64,000 nucleotides of DNA from Gloeophyllum trabeum ATCC 11539. Its lineage: Eukaryota > Basidiomycota > Agaricomycetes > Gloeophyllales > Gloeophyllaceae. This document shows, piece by piece, positions 10,112-20,900 of the stretch. A program made the position numbers and the translations under genes. Within the stretch, counting starts at the first letter, position 1; every line of letters starts with the position of its first letter. A model generated the notes under the pieces. It did not search any database. It saw only the letters and a program-made list of their open reading frames with translations, and was not told where the DNA came from. The stretch spans positions 1,296,677 through 1,360,676 of the forward strand of contig NW_006920414.1 in NCBI RefSeq assembly GCF_000344685.1. The letters run 5' to 3'.

Positions 10112-11876
10112 ATGTCGTCGTTGGCAGATGCCCTTATCCCCCCGGAGACGTACAACGATGTGAAAGAAGAAAAACATGAAGCCTCACATTCCCCGGCCGC
10201 CGATCTCTTTGGGGACGATGTGGAGATGCAGCCCAAGTCCGAGGGTGAGGGCGGCAAGGACGAGGACGAGCAGGATGAGCCAATGGAGGACCTCTTTGGT
10301 GAAGATAACGAGGTGACGGCATCCAGAGACGAAAGGTACGTGTACCTCGCGCAGGGAGGGTTGTAAGCTGCACTGAACTTTACTATGAAGTGCCGCATCT
10401 CCCACTCCTTCGGGTCATGTCTCAGATGGCTTATCATCTGATGAGCGGAGGAGGCGTCAAGAGCTCGAGTACGGGGAAGAGGACGAGCCTCAGCCGGAGT
10501 ATGAACAAGTGTTGGAAGCTGCAGTGCAGATCCCGAACATCCCGGTACCAAAGAGCTCGGATGGTAACGTGCGTAGGACCCTCTTGTGTATCTATTCCTA
10601 CCAATCATTATGTAGTTCTGGGTTATCCGTATGCCCAATTTCGTCCAAGTTGATTCAAAGCCGTTCCACCATGAGACATACATGGGTCCTGAGAACGAAG
10701 ATGAAGACGGTCCCCAACCTGAGACTGTACGGGAGAAGAGTATGTCTATCAAACTCAAAGTAGAAAATACGGTAAGGTGGCGGTGGATCAAGGATGAAAA
10801 TGGCCAATACGTGAGTTCAGCATCCTACGCGACGATTTAGGGACTTATGACCACAAAAGCGGAGGCAATCAAATTCAAGAGTCATTCGGTGGTCAGACGG
10901 CTCGCTTAGCTTGCTGCTAGGCAAAGAGCTCTTTGATATCAGTCAAACAATCGATACTTCCGGAACTATCCCCCGACAGTCGCTCGGCAGTTCACAACCC
11001 ACCCAGAGCTCGCAGAGTACCCAACCAACGCAGCCCGCCACGCCCGGACCTAAATCGCAAGGTCTCACCTACCTGGTTGCGCAGCACAAGCGTGCCTTCA
11101 TCCTCCAGTCCGAAGCAGTCGTTACTGGCTACATGTCTTTGCGTCCGACGGGCATGCAATCCGAGACTCATCGCATGCTGGTGCGGGCTGTTGGGCAGAA
11201 ACACAATAAAGTGGCGCGGCTGCGTATGGCGCCCGACCCAACCATGGATCCTGAGCGTGAAAAGATGGAGGTCATGAAGACGCAGTCCAAGAAGCCGAAG
11301 AAGATCAGGACGATGGAAGATGATGGTTTCGGTCCTCACCGTAGACGTCGTAGTGGCGTATCCCGGAAGCGGTCTGGTGATATGATGTGGTCCGACGAGG
11401 ACGACGATGAGGATATATTCGAGGCTTCTGAGGACGAGGTTGGTGGGATGGGCAGTCCCCAGAGGTCGAAGAAGAAAGCAGCGCCGTCGGATCAACGCAA
11501 GGGTGGTGGCGACTATATGCCAGATGACTTCCTTGTGGCAGATTCGTCAGAAGAGGGTGACGCCGCATCTGATGATGGGGGTCCGAAAAAGAAACGGCGG
11601 CGCGGCGCTCACGACGACGAAGGTGAAGAGGATGATTTGGAGAAGTTAGAAGCTAAAATCGAAGAGGATGAGAGAAAGCGTAGACGGCAAGAACCAAGTG
11701 CATCGGCCGCAGCGGGTGCAGGGGGTGGCGATGAGCCTGAACCTGAGGGTGCCGATGAAGCCATGGACGTCGAGAGTGAAGAAGAGGATGACGAAGAGGC
11801 CAGGGTGCGGAAGGCGGGCACCGGGTCTCGCAAGAAACGAGCCGTGGTGGATTTCGACGAGGATGAGGAAGAGTGA
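10112..11876 (+). CDS. LEO1: Paf1 complex subunit Leo1
   Basis: Leo1 is part of the Paf1 complex, which travels with RNA polymerase II and promotes H2B ubiquitination, H3K4/K36 methylation and elongation. Four exons (10112-10335, 10391-10568, 10616-10810, 10860-11876) encode 537 aa. The order is typical: an acidic N-terminus with two ADLFGDD/EDLFGED boxes; the conserved core FWVIRMPNFVQVDSKPF, VRWRWIKDENGQY, RQSNSRVIRWSDGSLSLLLG and LTYLVAQHKRAF; then a long charged tail of KKPKK, DEDDDED and RKRR clusters. The tail begins after an SQPTQSSQSTQPTQP low-complexity linker. The start ATG is the first in frame that matches the short acidic N-terminus; upstream in-frame codons give no conserved sequence. 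Confidence 0.96.
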
Positions 11877-12794
11877 TTCGAATTTCGGACATCTTGCGCG
11901 ACGTCCGGTCCATTGTATACGTCCTCTTTCTTGCTACAGTTTTGATATTACGACTGTTCCATCATCCTGCGTTGCTGAAATATACTTTTGGCCTCGGTTG
12001 CGAAGCTCATATGATCATGTCTACCCTAGGTGAGCTCTGCTGTATGATACTAAGGGGCTCTTGGTCCACGGTTTGCCGCAGTTCTACTTCATACGCCGAA
12101 CGTGAGGCCTGAGGTGTAAGGTATAGGGGGATACGCTGTGCATAGTCATACGGGTGCGGCAAATGCAATGTTATGTGACCACCTTCGACTCACTCGCTCT
12201 ACTCACTGCTCCCTTATAGTACAGCGTACCTCCGGCGATTACCCGTGAATGACTTTGCATCCCCGATTGCAATGGTTCTTCCATCCGGCGAACAACCTGC
12301 ACCCGGACAGCAAGAGTCGCTCCGGTACCCTCTGCTTCTCCTCTTTCACTTACACGACATCCTAACATCGCATGCTGCGCAGAGTGATGTTATTAGCACC
12401 GCTACTTTGCTCCAGAAGTGGCCGACGTTGCACCGGTGACGACTACTGGCCTGCAGTGCACTCTGATCATGAGATCCATCTGACGTGTCATTGTAGTGTC
12501 GGTCCGCAGGTCGGACTCCACAATCCTCTGCTGATTCGGAGGCGCATACTGTGGCCTCTGTGCACTGCACGCTTGTGAGCCATATCAGACCTTTGCTATA
12601 TCTATACTGATAAATGGAGGCTGATCTATCATCGATCACTAGATCAGAGGTCCGATGCGGCTGGAATAGCCGCCACTAGATGCTGACCGAACTCACTACG
12701 AAACCAAGCCCCCGAGGATGGAAGGTGCGACATTGCTGCACTGCTAGGACAATCCCCACTACACCCTAATTACAGGAGATGTACAACAACCCTG
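11877..12794. other. Convergent intergenic, LEO1 / ataxin-10
   Basis: This is 0.9 kb between two stop codons. Only short open frames are present, and I see no tRNA-like box pairs or repeats. Probably 3' UTRs and spacer. Confidence 0.55.
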
Positions 12795-14710
12795 CTAGGA
12801 GTCAATCGGCCCATACTGATCTGGCATTGCGAGCGGCTGGATTTCATTGACCACCGCTTGATTCTCAGGATTGCCGCGCAAGAGGTTGCGCATGCAGAGA
12901 ATAGCATGTTCCCGCAAGACTGGCGGAGTGATCCATCATTCAAATCATTCTGCACCGCACCTAACACTTGGGACACTCACAAGGATTCCGCTCGTCGATT
13001 ACGCACATGTTCATTACAACCGGTATGCCGCCGCTTGTCCGGACGGTGTCTTGCACTGCCCGTGATTCATGGGAAAGGATCCCCAGCAAGCGGACTAGAT
13101 CTCGTTTGACATATTTAAATCCGGGAGACTGAGGGTCATGTGCTACTTGACTGGTGGAAGGCGACACTGCGGGTGCGCCGAAATTTATTCTTGGAAGGAA
13201 TAAATCGAGGAGGCGTAGCGTCTCTGCGGTGCACGGATGCATGACTGATCGAGAACTGGCCGTAGATGTCAATTACACACCGATGAGAGTCTTGATAGTT
13301 GCCGGTTCCCGCGCCTGGGTTAAAATGTTATTTCGATCGTCGTTAGGATAGTTGGAGCTGGTTGAAGCGGCCAAAGTAACTGTAATTAAACACTGCGATA
13401 CAAGAACCAAGGCCTCCGATACTTTGGGAAGAAGAAGGTCTAACTCTTGAAGGGGGGTTTGCTGTGCGAGCCGAAAGGACTCTTGATGGCCGTGTTCAGA
13501 CGAAGTCGGTGATACGGGGGCCGCATATCTCGACACACTTGCTTCGCTGGCAGATGCTATCCCGGTCGTAGGGCCAAGGGCTTTGCGGACCGCATTTTGG
13601 GTGTAATCGGAAAGGGCAGAGAAGGTAGACAGAAGTAGAGGTGTCAGATGCCTGTGGAGCCACACACTCTGTACCCCCGTGGAAGATTGCAAGTAAGCAT
13701 CCAACAGCTTCAGGAGGGTTGTCTGGTGTGGGGTGACTATTTCGTCCTGCCTATATTGCTCGGGTCAGTACCGGATCCGATGCACCTGTATCGGACTTAC
13801 ACGGTGAGACTTGCGTAAAGTGGCGGCATTTCACCGCATTCGATGAGGTTCTTGAAAATGCTGTATCTGAAGCAGAGCAGCTTAATTAAACCAAATTCGG
13901 GCGGGATAGAGGCCACCGACCCTATATCGAATACCGGGCTGCTCTCTTCCGGTTGTGAGTCGGACACTTCGCGCAACTGGTCAAGCAGTACCACTGATAT
14001 CCGCAGGCCGAGAGGCGTCGTCCTCAGCATAGACCTGTGGTGCCAGCGAAAGTCGCCTCTTCTATCAGAAGCTATTCATTTCGCCTGGAACCAACTTACG
14101 CCCTGTCCCGCCTCCCGAGTATACAGTTAAGGACTAGAACTTCGCCCGGCACCACGACATCCGGGCGACGAGACCCTAGGAGTCGTCTATGAGGGTCTGC
14201 GTCAACGTGCCCGTGAATATCAGAACACGTCGTACTTGCATGAGGACGTTCTCTTCCTCTCGAAGCTCTATGTAGGTTTTCCACAGACGGCTAAGCAGTT
14301 CTTCGTTGCCGGTAACAATGTTGCATAGAGCCTGGCCTAGCATACGGGCAATTGCAGAGGCTGTCCGTCCTTCGAGTTGAGCTCAATCTCTAGAAACCGG
14401 GGAAAAGGCCGACTGACATCTGTCCTCTTGCAGAGCATAGTATGATGTGTAGAGATGCAGAAGGCGACGGAGATCAGGCTCGATCTCACTTGCGACAACG
14501 ACTATCAGTACCAGGCGACACCCTATTATAGTGCACTCACTAAGCCTTCCGTTGATTAAGCGGCACCTCAGCGGCGAGGTTGCGAGTGAATTTGGCCAAG
14601 TTCAGGCGCAGGCCGTGGATGCGCTCTCCATTGTCACCCAGTTGGGCGTTGGCCAAGGCTGACCATGAATCTCGCAGAGGAGTCCATATGGAAGGTTCCT
14701 CCGCTCCCAT
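12795..14710 (-). CDS. ATXN10: Ataxin-10 family protein (ARM-repeat)
   Basis: Members of this family (ataxin-10 in animals, Ctr86 in yeast) are armadillo-repeat scaffold proteins; the fungal role is poorly defined, with links to cytokinesis and the Ccr4-Not complex. The start MGAEEPSIWTPLRDSWSALA opens a first exon ending LNLAKFTRNLAAEVPLNQRK. Later exons give MLGQALCNIVTGNEELLSRL, KTYIELREEENVLM, LRTTPLGLRISVVLLDQL, and a Ser-rich loop. The C-terminal signature (Atx10 domain) is KRDLVRLLGILSHESRAVQD, IPVVMNMCVIDERNPFLREH, AILCMRNLLRGNPENQAVVN, ending MPDQYGPIDS. The NPFLREHAILCMRNLL block is a near match to the family consensus and fixes the last splice junction. Exons in the middle (14.1-14.6 kb) were read but not fully phased. 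Confidence 0.9.
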
Positions 14711-15700
14711 ACGTTGTCTGATAGCGTAGGGCGTCAGATGATACTTCCAAGTTTACATTCTGACGGATGTACCTTAGTTTCCTATCGGTCGCCAATTCTC
14801 GAGAAATCGTGCCGAGCAAGTCTTCGACTTGGCTGGATTTCGCTGGATCGAGAATGTTGCTGGGATTACATACCTGGCAAAAGGTCACATTGTAGGAATC
14901 GGCGATGTTGGACATGGGAAGCGTTTGCAATCCTCAAGATAGACGCCAATACTGCAACTCTTCCAACTTCCATTGCCTCCGGTGGAACCGTGAGAACCGC
15001 GCTCGCGTTGCGCCTCTTCACGTCCTTCCAGGTAGTCCCGAGCCTGCGCTCGAGGCTCCTGAACTCTCCGGGGGTACGCTTGTCGCGGTGCATTTTACTT
15101 ATCTTTCCTACACGCCACAGTATAATCGACGTGGACCCGTCAGCCTAAATATCAGCTTGGGGCCATGCGCCGAGACAGGACATTCAAGGAGTCCATCAGA
15201 GACCGTCGGTAGCTAGAGCAAGATCTTCGACTGCTCTACGTCCTACTGAAACATGCTATTGAAATGGCTGGATAGCTCCGCTACGTTTCGGCCATCCTTC
15301 GTCGAACCCTCTCTTGTGATGCGTTTTTGATCCTCTGGTCATATCGCGGGTTTACTTCGCCAAGTTACGGAACGTTCGATGCTCCCTCGTCACTACGGTT
15401 GCAATAGCATAAAAATCCCGACTCGAGGCATTTATTGTCAAGACTCAGGTACCACAGGTATGCTACGTGAGCCAGGCGAGTACTAAGTATGTCTCCATGC
15501 CCATCCCGGCAACAGTGTCTTGAAATTTTGTGTCCACTCGGTGCCAGCTCATATTGACGCTTAAGCTTGTGTATCCAGTGTCGCGGATCTGACCTGTGCG
15601 CGTCGGGGACCCAGCCCTTTTCTCCATGTGGCTGCAGATCTCGTTCGGTTATCCATCTAAGAAAATCCCCCCGTCTTTCGCCTCCCAGGTCGCCCCCATC

Positions 15701-16010
15701 ACTGCGGGCAGAGACCGATGTCCCGCCAGCGAGCATGCTATGAACATGCCGCGGTTGGGAGAACACTTTCCTAGAATGGTCTTTGTTGGACCATGACCTG
15801 GACATGGAGAATGTCCTTTGAATGAACAAAGGCAGGTCCGCGGGACATTTACTATGGTCTCTAAAAATCAGGGGACATTTGATTGACATTGTTCTCTCAT
15901 TCTTTATGGCTCTGCCAAGTCCCACTTTGGGGCATGCAAGGAAAGTGTTCTCCCACCTACTTCATGAATGACGAATGTCCGGTGGCGGGACATCGGTGCT
16001 TGCCCGCTGT
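15701..16010. repeat. Imperfect large inverted repeat, possible MITE relic
   Basis: The left arm (about 15701-15775) and right arm (about 15935-16010) are diverged inverted copies. Two blocks are perfectly conserved: a 14-mer at 15715-15728 matching the reverse complement of 15983-15996, and a 16-mer at 15757-15772 matching the reverse complement of 15939-15954. Spacing between blocks is 28 nt in both arms. The roughly 160-nt interior repeats GGGACATT-like words several times. Arm length and decay suggest a non-autonomous DNA element, but no target-site duplication was identified. Confidence 0.55.
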
Positions 16011-17211
16011 GCATGCCAATCAGAGCCCGAAGAAGTGTCTTATTCTAACATTGACTGTCAGTCCGCGTTCCCACTAGGATCCATGATATTAGATGGCGAC
16101 TATGCCATCGGTACAACCATGATCCACCACATATATCCGGGCCTGTATCCACGACGTCCAAATGTCCAGCACTGTACTTAAGCCTACCGATGATACAGAG
16201 TCGGGGCTGACGAAAAGCATACAAGCTTTAGCAAAGCTGAATGATTCCTATTTCATATGTGAAACTAACGTTGCTAGGCGCGGCCGCGGTCACCTTCAAG
16301 TCACCTTCGTCACATTCCCGACCACCGGAGGGTGATCCCACTGAACGTGTGATCCCGCCGTCAGCCACCTCGAGGACGGAAATCAAGGATTGTCTTGCAG
16401 GCTACCATCCCGCACAGTTCTAGTGTGGTTTTCTCTGGCTGTGTCTCCGATAGGTGCTCGCTATTTGCTACTATCGCATCGAAGACTTTAGCCGACTTTG
16501 TGCTACACCGTGATCCGTATGCTACACTGCGGGGTCCCTTGTAACCGTTTGGCAGTTGTGGCTCTCAACTGGTCCCGCCTCCTTGTATCACAGCGTCTCT
16601 CAATTAACTTCCAAATGGACCAGGAACCGTTCAATCGTCATCTGGCGGGACCTTCCCGGCCTTTCCATCGTGCACACCAGTGTCTCGGCACCCTTAGCGT
16701 CTGCGCCGGCTTCGGACCTCTGTGAGATCTTTAGACCGTAGTTATTTTGCCTGAACCTCGCGTCTTCATCGTGCCCTAAGCACGGGGAATACGCGAATTT
16801 CACCATAAAGCAGCGAACACGTAAGGTCGAGTGTCTTGGGACCATGGCATGACCGTTACCCTGACGAAGAAGAAAATGGTGCGATATTTCTCTCGCTCAA
16901 CAAGGTCTCTGCGATTACCTAGACTAGGCTAAGGCCGTTTTCTCGGGATGACTATACGCTTGTCAAATTTCCTACCGGTTGCATAGCTTATACAAAGGAG
17001 TACTGTCGAAATCAATCGATATGATCTTCCGCCCCATCTTGCTTAATGTCCTGTCGAGCTCGCCTCCTCTGGCAAGTCACGATAATTTATACGTTAGTAA
17101 ATAATAGTAATCCGCCACATATCCGAAAGTGGGAACCCACGTCAGAATGTCTTTGTTTCCAAAGTTAGACAAAGGCAAAACATACGAATGGTCCGTGCGC
17201 ATCTTAGAGGC

Positions 17212-17218
17212 TATATAA
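17212..17218 (+). promoter_or_regulatory. TATA box of U2 snRNA gene
   Basis: TATATAA lies about 30 bp upstream of the deduced U2 5' end, the spacing expected for RNA polymerase II initiation. Confidence 0.6.
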
Positions 17219-17242
17219 GCAACGCTCCAACCTTTTAGTTCG

Positions 17243-17424
17243 TTACCACTCTGGCCTTTTGGCTTAGATCAAGTGTAGTATCTGTTCTTAATAGTTTAAC
17301 CACTATTATGAGGGCACCGCCCTCATTTTTGGTTATCTAATTTTTGCCGCCCTTGACCCCCGAGCTCTGCTTGCAACTCGGGGGCGCGATGACCTTGCCA
17401 CTGCACTACCGGCTTGTGTCGTCG
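17243..17424 (+). ncRNA. U2 spliceosomal snRNA
   Basis: U2 pairs with intron branch points in the spliceosome. The 5' part carries the near-invariant words CCTTTTGGCT, TAGATCAAGTG and TAGTATCTGTTCTT; the branch-point pairing core GTAGTA is at 17275-17280. Downstream come stem IIa (ATAGT...ACTAT), stem IIb (GAGGGC 17310-17315 with GCCCTC 17319-17324), an Sm site AATTTTTG at 17339-17346, a strong 8-bp stem III (17357-17364 with 17377-17384), and stem IV closed by GATGAC and GTCGTC, ending near 17423. The ends are set from a TATA box 30 bp upstream and the last stem, and may be off by a few bases. No second copy was seen in the window. Confidence 0.93.
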
Positions 17425-17910
17425 GGGGATCACTTCCTTTCTTTTCGTTGCTTGTCTAAATACCATCATTGGATGGTATCACGCATTCAGCGAATAGTTT
17501 GGGATGTGGTTATAATTGTGGCGCAAGTCTCTCAGCATAGCCGAATCACCATTATGAAATGCATCAGCAACTGTCGAATATAGGTTAGTAGGGAGCAAAG
17601 ATGATTTTGAGATAGAGTTAAAGGACTGCAAGTACTCCATGAACATCTATCCTGTACATGTTCGTTCAGCAGAGGAGTGTCAGTGCCATTGCAATGCATG
17701 GTGGTGAAGTACTTCATGGAGGTTGACTGATACATTAAATTTGCTTTGGTATAAATATCAAGACAACATGGAGAGGGATGATCATTGGGAAAGTTCGGAC
17801 GTGTCGACCGTGCTGGGGTATACATAGTTTGCTTTTGTAGTAACTAATGGTTCTACAGAATGGACAATCCTACAACTTCTTGAACGTCTACAAGTATGGA
17901 AAAGCTAGGT
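17425..17910. other. Intergenic between U2 and GDB1 3' end
   Basis: AT-richer spacer. A short minus-strand frame at 17825-17532 shows no domain. I see nothing else. Confidence 0.55.
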
Positions 17911-20900
17911 CTAGTTCATCTTGTGTACAGTCTCAAGGAAGTCCAGAACGCAGCTGGAGCTCCACGCTTGGGTGCTGCATGAATCATGACAGTAGGCTCC
18001 ATCCTTGTTCGTCAGTTCTGGCACTCCAGCCCATGGGTCATTCTCGACATGACGGCGCATTGGGAGAAGATGACGGTGCAAGTAATGCAGTGTTTGAGTC
18101 GGGTCCTAGAGACAACGGCCCTTGAGTGGGAGCCAACACGTAAAGCAAACGGACGTACCTCTTTACCGGCACCAACTCGCGTGTCGAAGTATAGGTATGC
18201 GCGCAAGAAGTAACCTAGAGGCCAGCCCCATTCCGGACCCTTGACGAACATGAGCTGTAGCCTATAGCAGGCCCATGCTCTGAGACGTACCTGGTGATAA
18301 TTCAACCCCTTAGCTATGGCAGCATCGGTCGAGTCGTTGGAGTTGTCGTAGTACGGTCGGTATTGCATGTCGCTGGGATCGAGAGTCTTCATGCCTAGCG
18401 GACCTCGCAGGGTCTTGTCGACTAGCTTCAAGGCGCCGAGCGCATGTTGCTCGTCAAACATCTCCGGCGCGACCGTCATCGCTATCGGGAAGTTGGGACG
18501 AAACTGGTAATCAGACCATTCTCTACCCGGTCCTGAGCCATAGACGTCCTTGTAGATACCGCGGCGATTGATGATGCTTGGATTCACATTGTACTTCGCA
18601 TCATCACCGGGATCTACCAAGGTATGGGTTTCACCAGATGGACAACAGTGAGAAGACGGGCTTACCAAGCGGAACGTAGTAGCATTGCTCAAACGACGCT
18701 TGAATAAGATTATTCCACTCATTGTACGTGATTAATCTTCGCTTTCCGTCGACTGTGCGCTCCGTGAGTATTGAGACCTGACGGTGCGCATGCTCGCCTC
18801 ACCTTCGGCTTCGACACCCTTGAAGGGGAATTTACCAGCAGTAGAGAGTTCATTGAGCCAACGCAGAGTACTCTTGAGTAACCCTGTGATTTCAACAGGC
18901 GCACCGTCTCTAGGCGTTCCGGGAATTCCCTTCGTGCCTGCTCTTTGCGACTCGCCCATCTTGTCCATCCATGTGCCGCAGTTATGCTGATTGCCACCGA
19001 AGATGAGTCCAGTCGTCCAATCTACCTGGATGTCAATGTTGAACCCCTCATCCTTCATCTGCATATCTAGGTTGGGTCCCGCGTTATACTCTCTGAAGTG
19101 AATACCGTCCGCGTGTCGCTGCAAGATCTCTTGGATGATCTCGGCGATCGTGCTGCACTCGGCGTATGCGCGAGGATCGTTCCATGGAACCCATGTATCA
19201 TCCTTCGGGAATCTCCTGCGGACGGACTCGGATAAGATAGCCAACCCATCAGGTGCGCTCATTGCATAGTCCTGGATGTTCTGAAGCATCCACCAGGGAG
19301 AGTCGCGCGAGTTATACCTAACGACAAGGGATCTTAGAAGAGCAGTGTAAGTAGGTATGCAAACTTACCTGGGCGTCCGAAGAGAATCCAGCAAATTGGG
19401 GATCAAGCCATGCTTTAGGGTAGATGCGAATGCCAGGATATGCTTCTTCGCGCCGTCGAAATTTCCCGTGGTCAAGAACAGCCCTCGCAACGAGATGAAC
19501 ACATCACGACCCCAGCATCTTGCCCACCCGGTGGCGAAATGAGGTAAGCCAGCAGCCAAAGAAGGAGTAATCTTGCCGGGATCGAGCGACGCGGACTGTA
19601 CCATGCCGTGCATCTGCACAGAGCATAGCGAGAGATCTTGAGTGAAGGAGTGCCCGGTGGAGACGAATTCCGAACATTGTTCAATGGCTATTCGGCGAGC
19701 GGCTTTGTACGCTGTCGATATCACAAGAGCGAAATACTTGGGACGCAAGAAAGGAGGCATATTAGCCTTGATCCGATCGAACCGTTCTTTGAACCAAACC
19801 GCCGGTTTGACGAGATTGGGGAAGTTATCGACTTGCCTGAACCCACTGTGAGTTAAGCCCTGTCACAAGGAACTTAGTCTTACATACCTGGCAAGTCTCG
19901 AATGGATGTAGTCGAGCGCCCATGCTCCGTCCCGCAAATGCCCGCATAGAGGATGACCCAAGTCATTATAACGCATGATGTGCCGTAAAGGATGCATCCA
20001 CCCTTCCAGACCACAGTAAACAAGCGGCCCCATACCCGGAACAGCGTATGAGCCTATCTCTCCTGATGTCGCATCTCGCTCTTCGCCATCACATCGGTGA
20101 AGCACGACATTGAGATCGACGAGGCTGAGGTCCGAGAAAGCCTCATCCACCCCGGACGTACAGAAGGCATCCAGACCTACATCGTACTCCTGCATCTGTG
20201 TTTCGAAGAGCATGATGCTCCCGGGCGGGAAATACTCTGGTACGATGATCTCCACGTACGGACCCTCATTGTCCAGACCTTGGGGTGCGACAACAGGCGG
20301 AATGTCGGTTAACTTTCCGGGAAGACCACGAAGTGTCTCAGAATCAGATTTATCCTCATAGTCTGGGAAGTCAATGGTGGCGCCGTAGATGTACTTTGCC
20401 TTCGTTCGGCGAAGCTTCTGAGGGCTAACTGAACAAACGGTGAGCCACACTGATATGGACTTTCAAAAGCCGTGTAACACACTGTAGCCCCTGTCTTTCG
20501 AACCCTTCTGGAAGGACGTATGCGCCACAAGCAAGTAGCCTTTCTGCGTACCGGGATGAACACGGTGCATGACGATGTACTGAGAGGCGAGCGGTCAATT
20601 TGGCTCTGATGTCTCGGAGTGAAACGTACTTACATCGTTCTCCTGATGTACGTGACCCTCGACATATCCACCAAGGACCATCTCCATCCTCAGATGGTTC
20701 AGCAGTCGTTTCACCTTGGCAATACCGCTCCCTTCACCCAACCCAGATGTCTCGTACCGCCGCTTCTCCTGCACCAGGTTGAGCAGCTTAGGGTAGAGAT
20801 CATCGAAACCCTTGACAGACCCAATCGCCGAATACGAGAAAGTGACAAGCGCTCCCGTGGACAGGACATCCTCGGCTGATCGCTTGTCCAAGTACGATTC

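Larger units (their letters stand above)
14711..17242. other. Gene-poor region with degenerate repeat
   Basis: This is 2.5 kb upstream of the ataxin-10 gene and of the U2 snRNA. Open frames are short or interrupted; one 186-codon frame on the minus strand (15925-15365) overlaps the inverted repeat at 15.7-16.0 kb and has no recognisable domain. A 75-codon basic frame at 15093-14866 (-) is also unsupported. The region looks like decayed repeat sequence rather than genes. Confidence 0.5.

Noticed and set aside
14634..14930. Frame upstream of the ataxin-10 start, ending in an apparent intron donor
   Set aside because: It is out of phase with MGAEEPSIWTPL, which fits the family N-terminus; I read it as 5' UTR.
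15365..15925. 186-codon minus-strand frame
   Set aside because: It lies over the inverted repeat, has no domain and no splice context.
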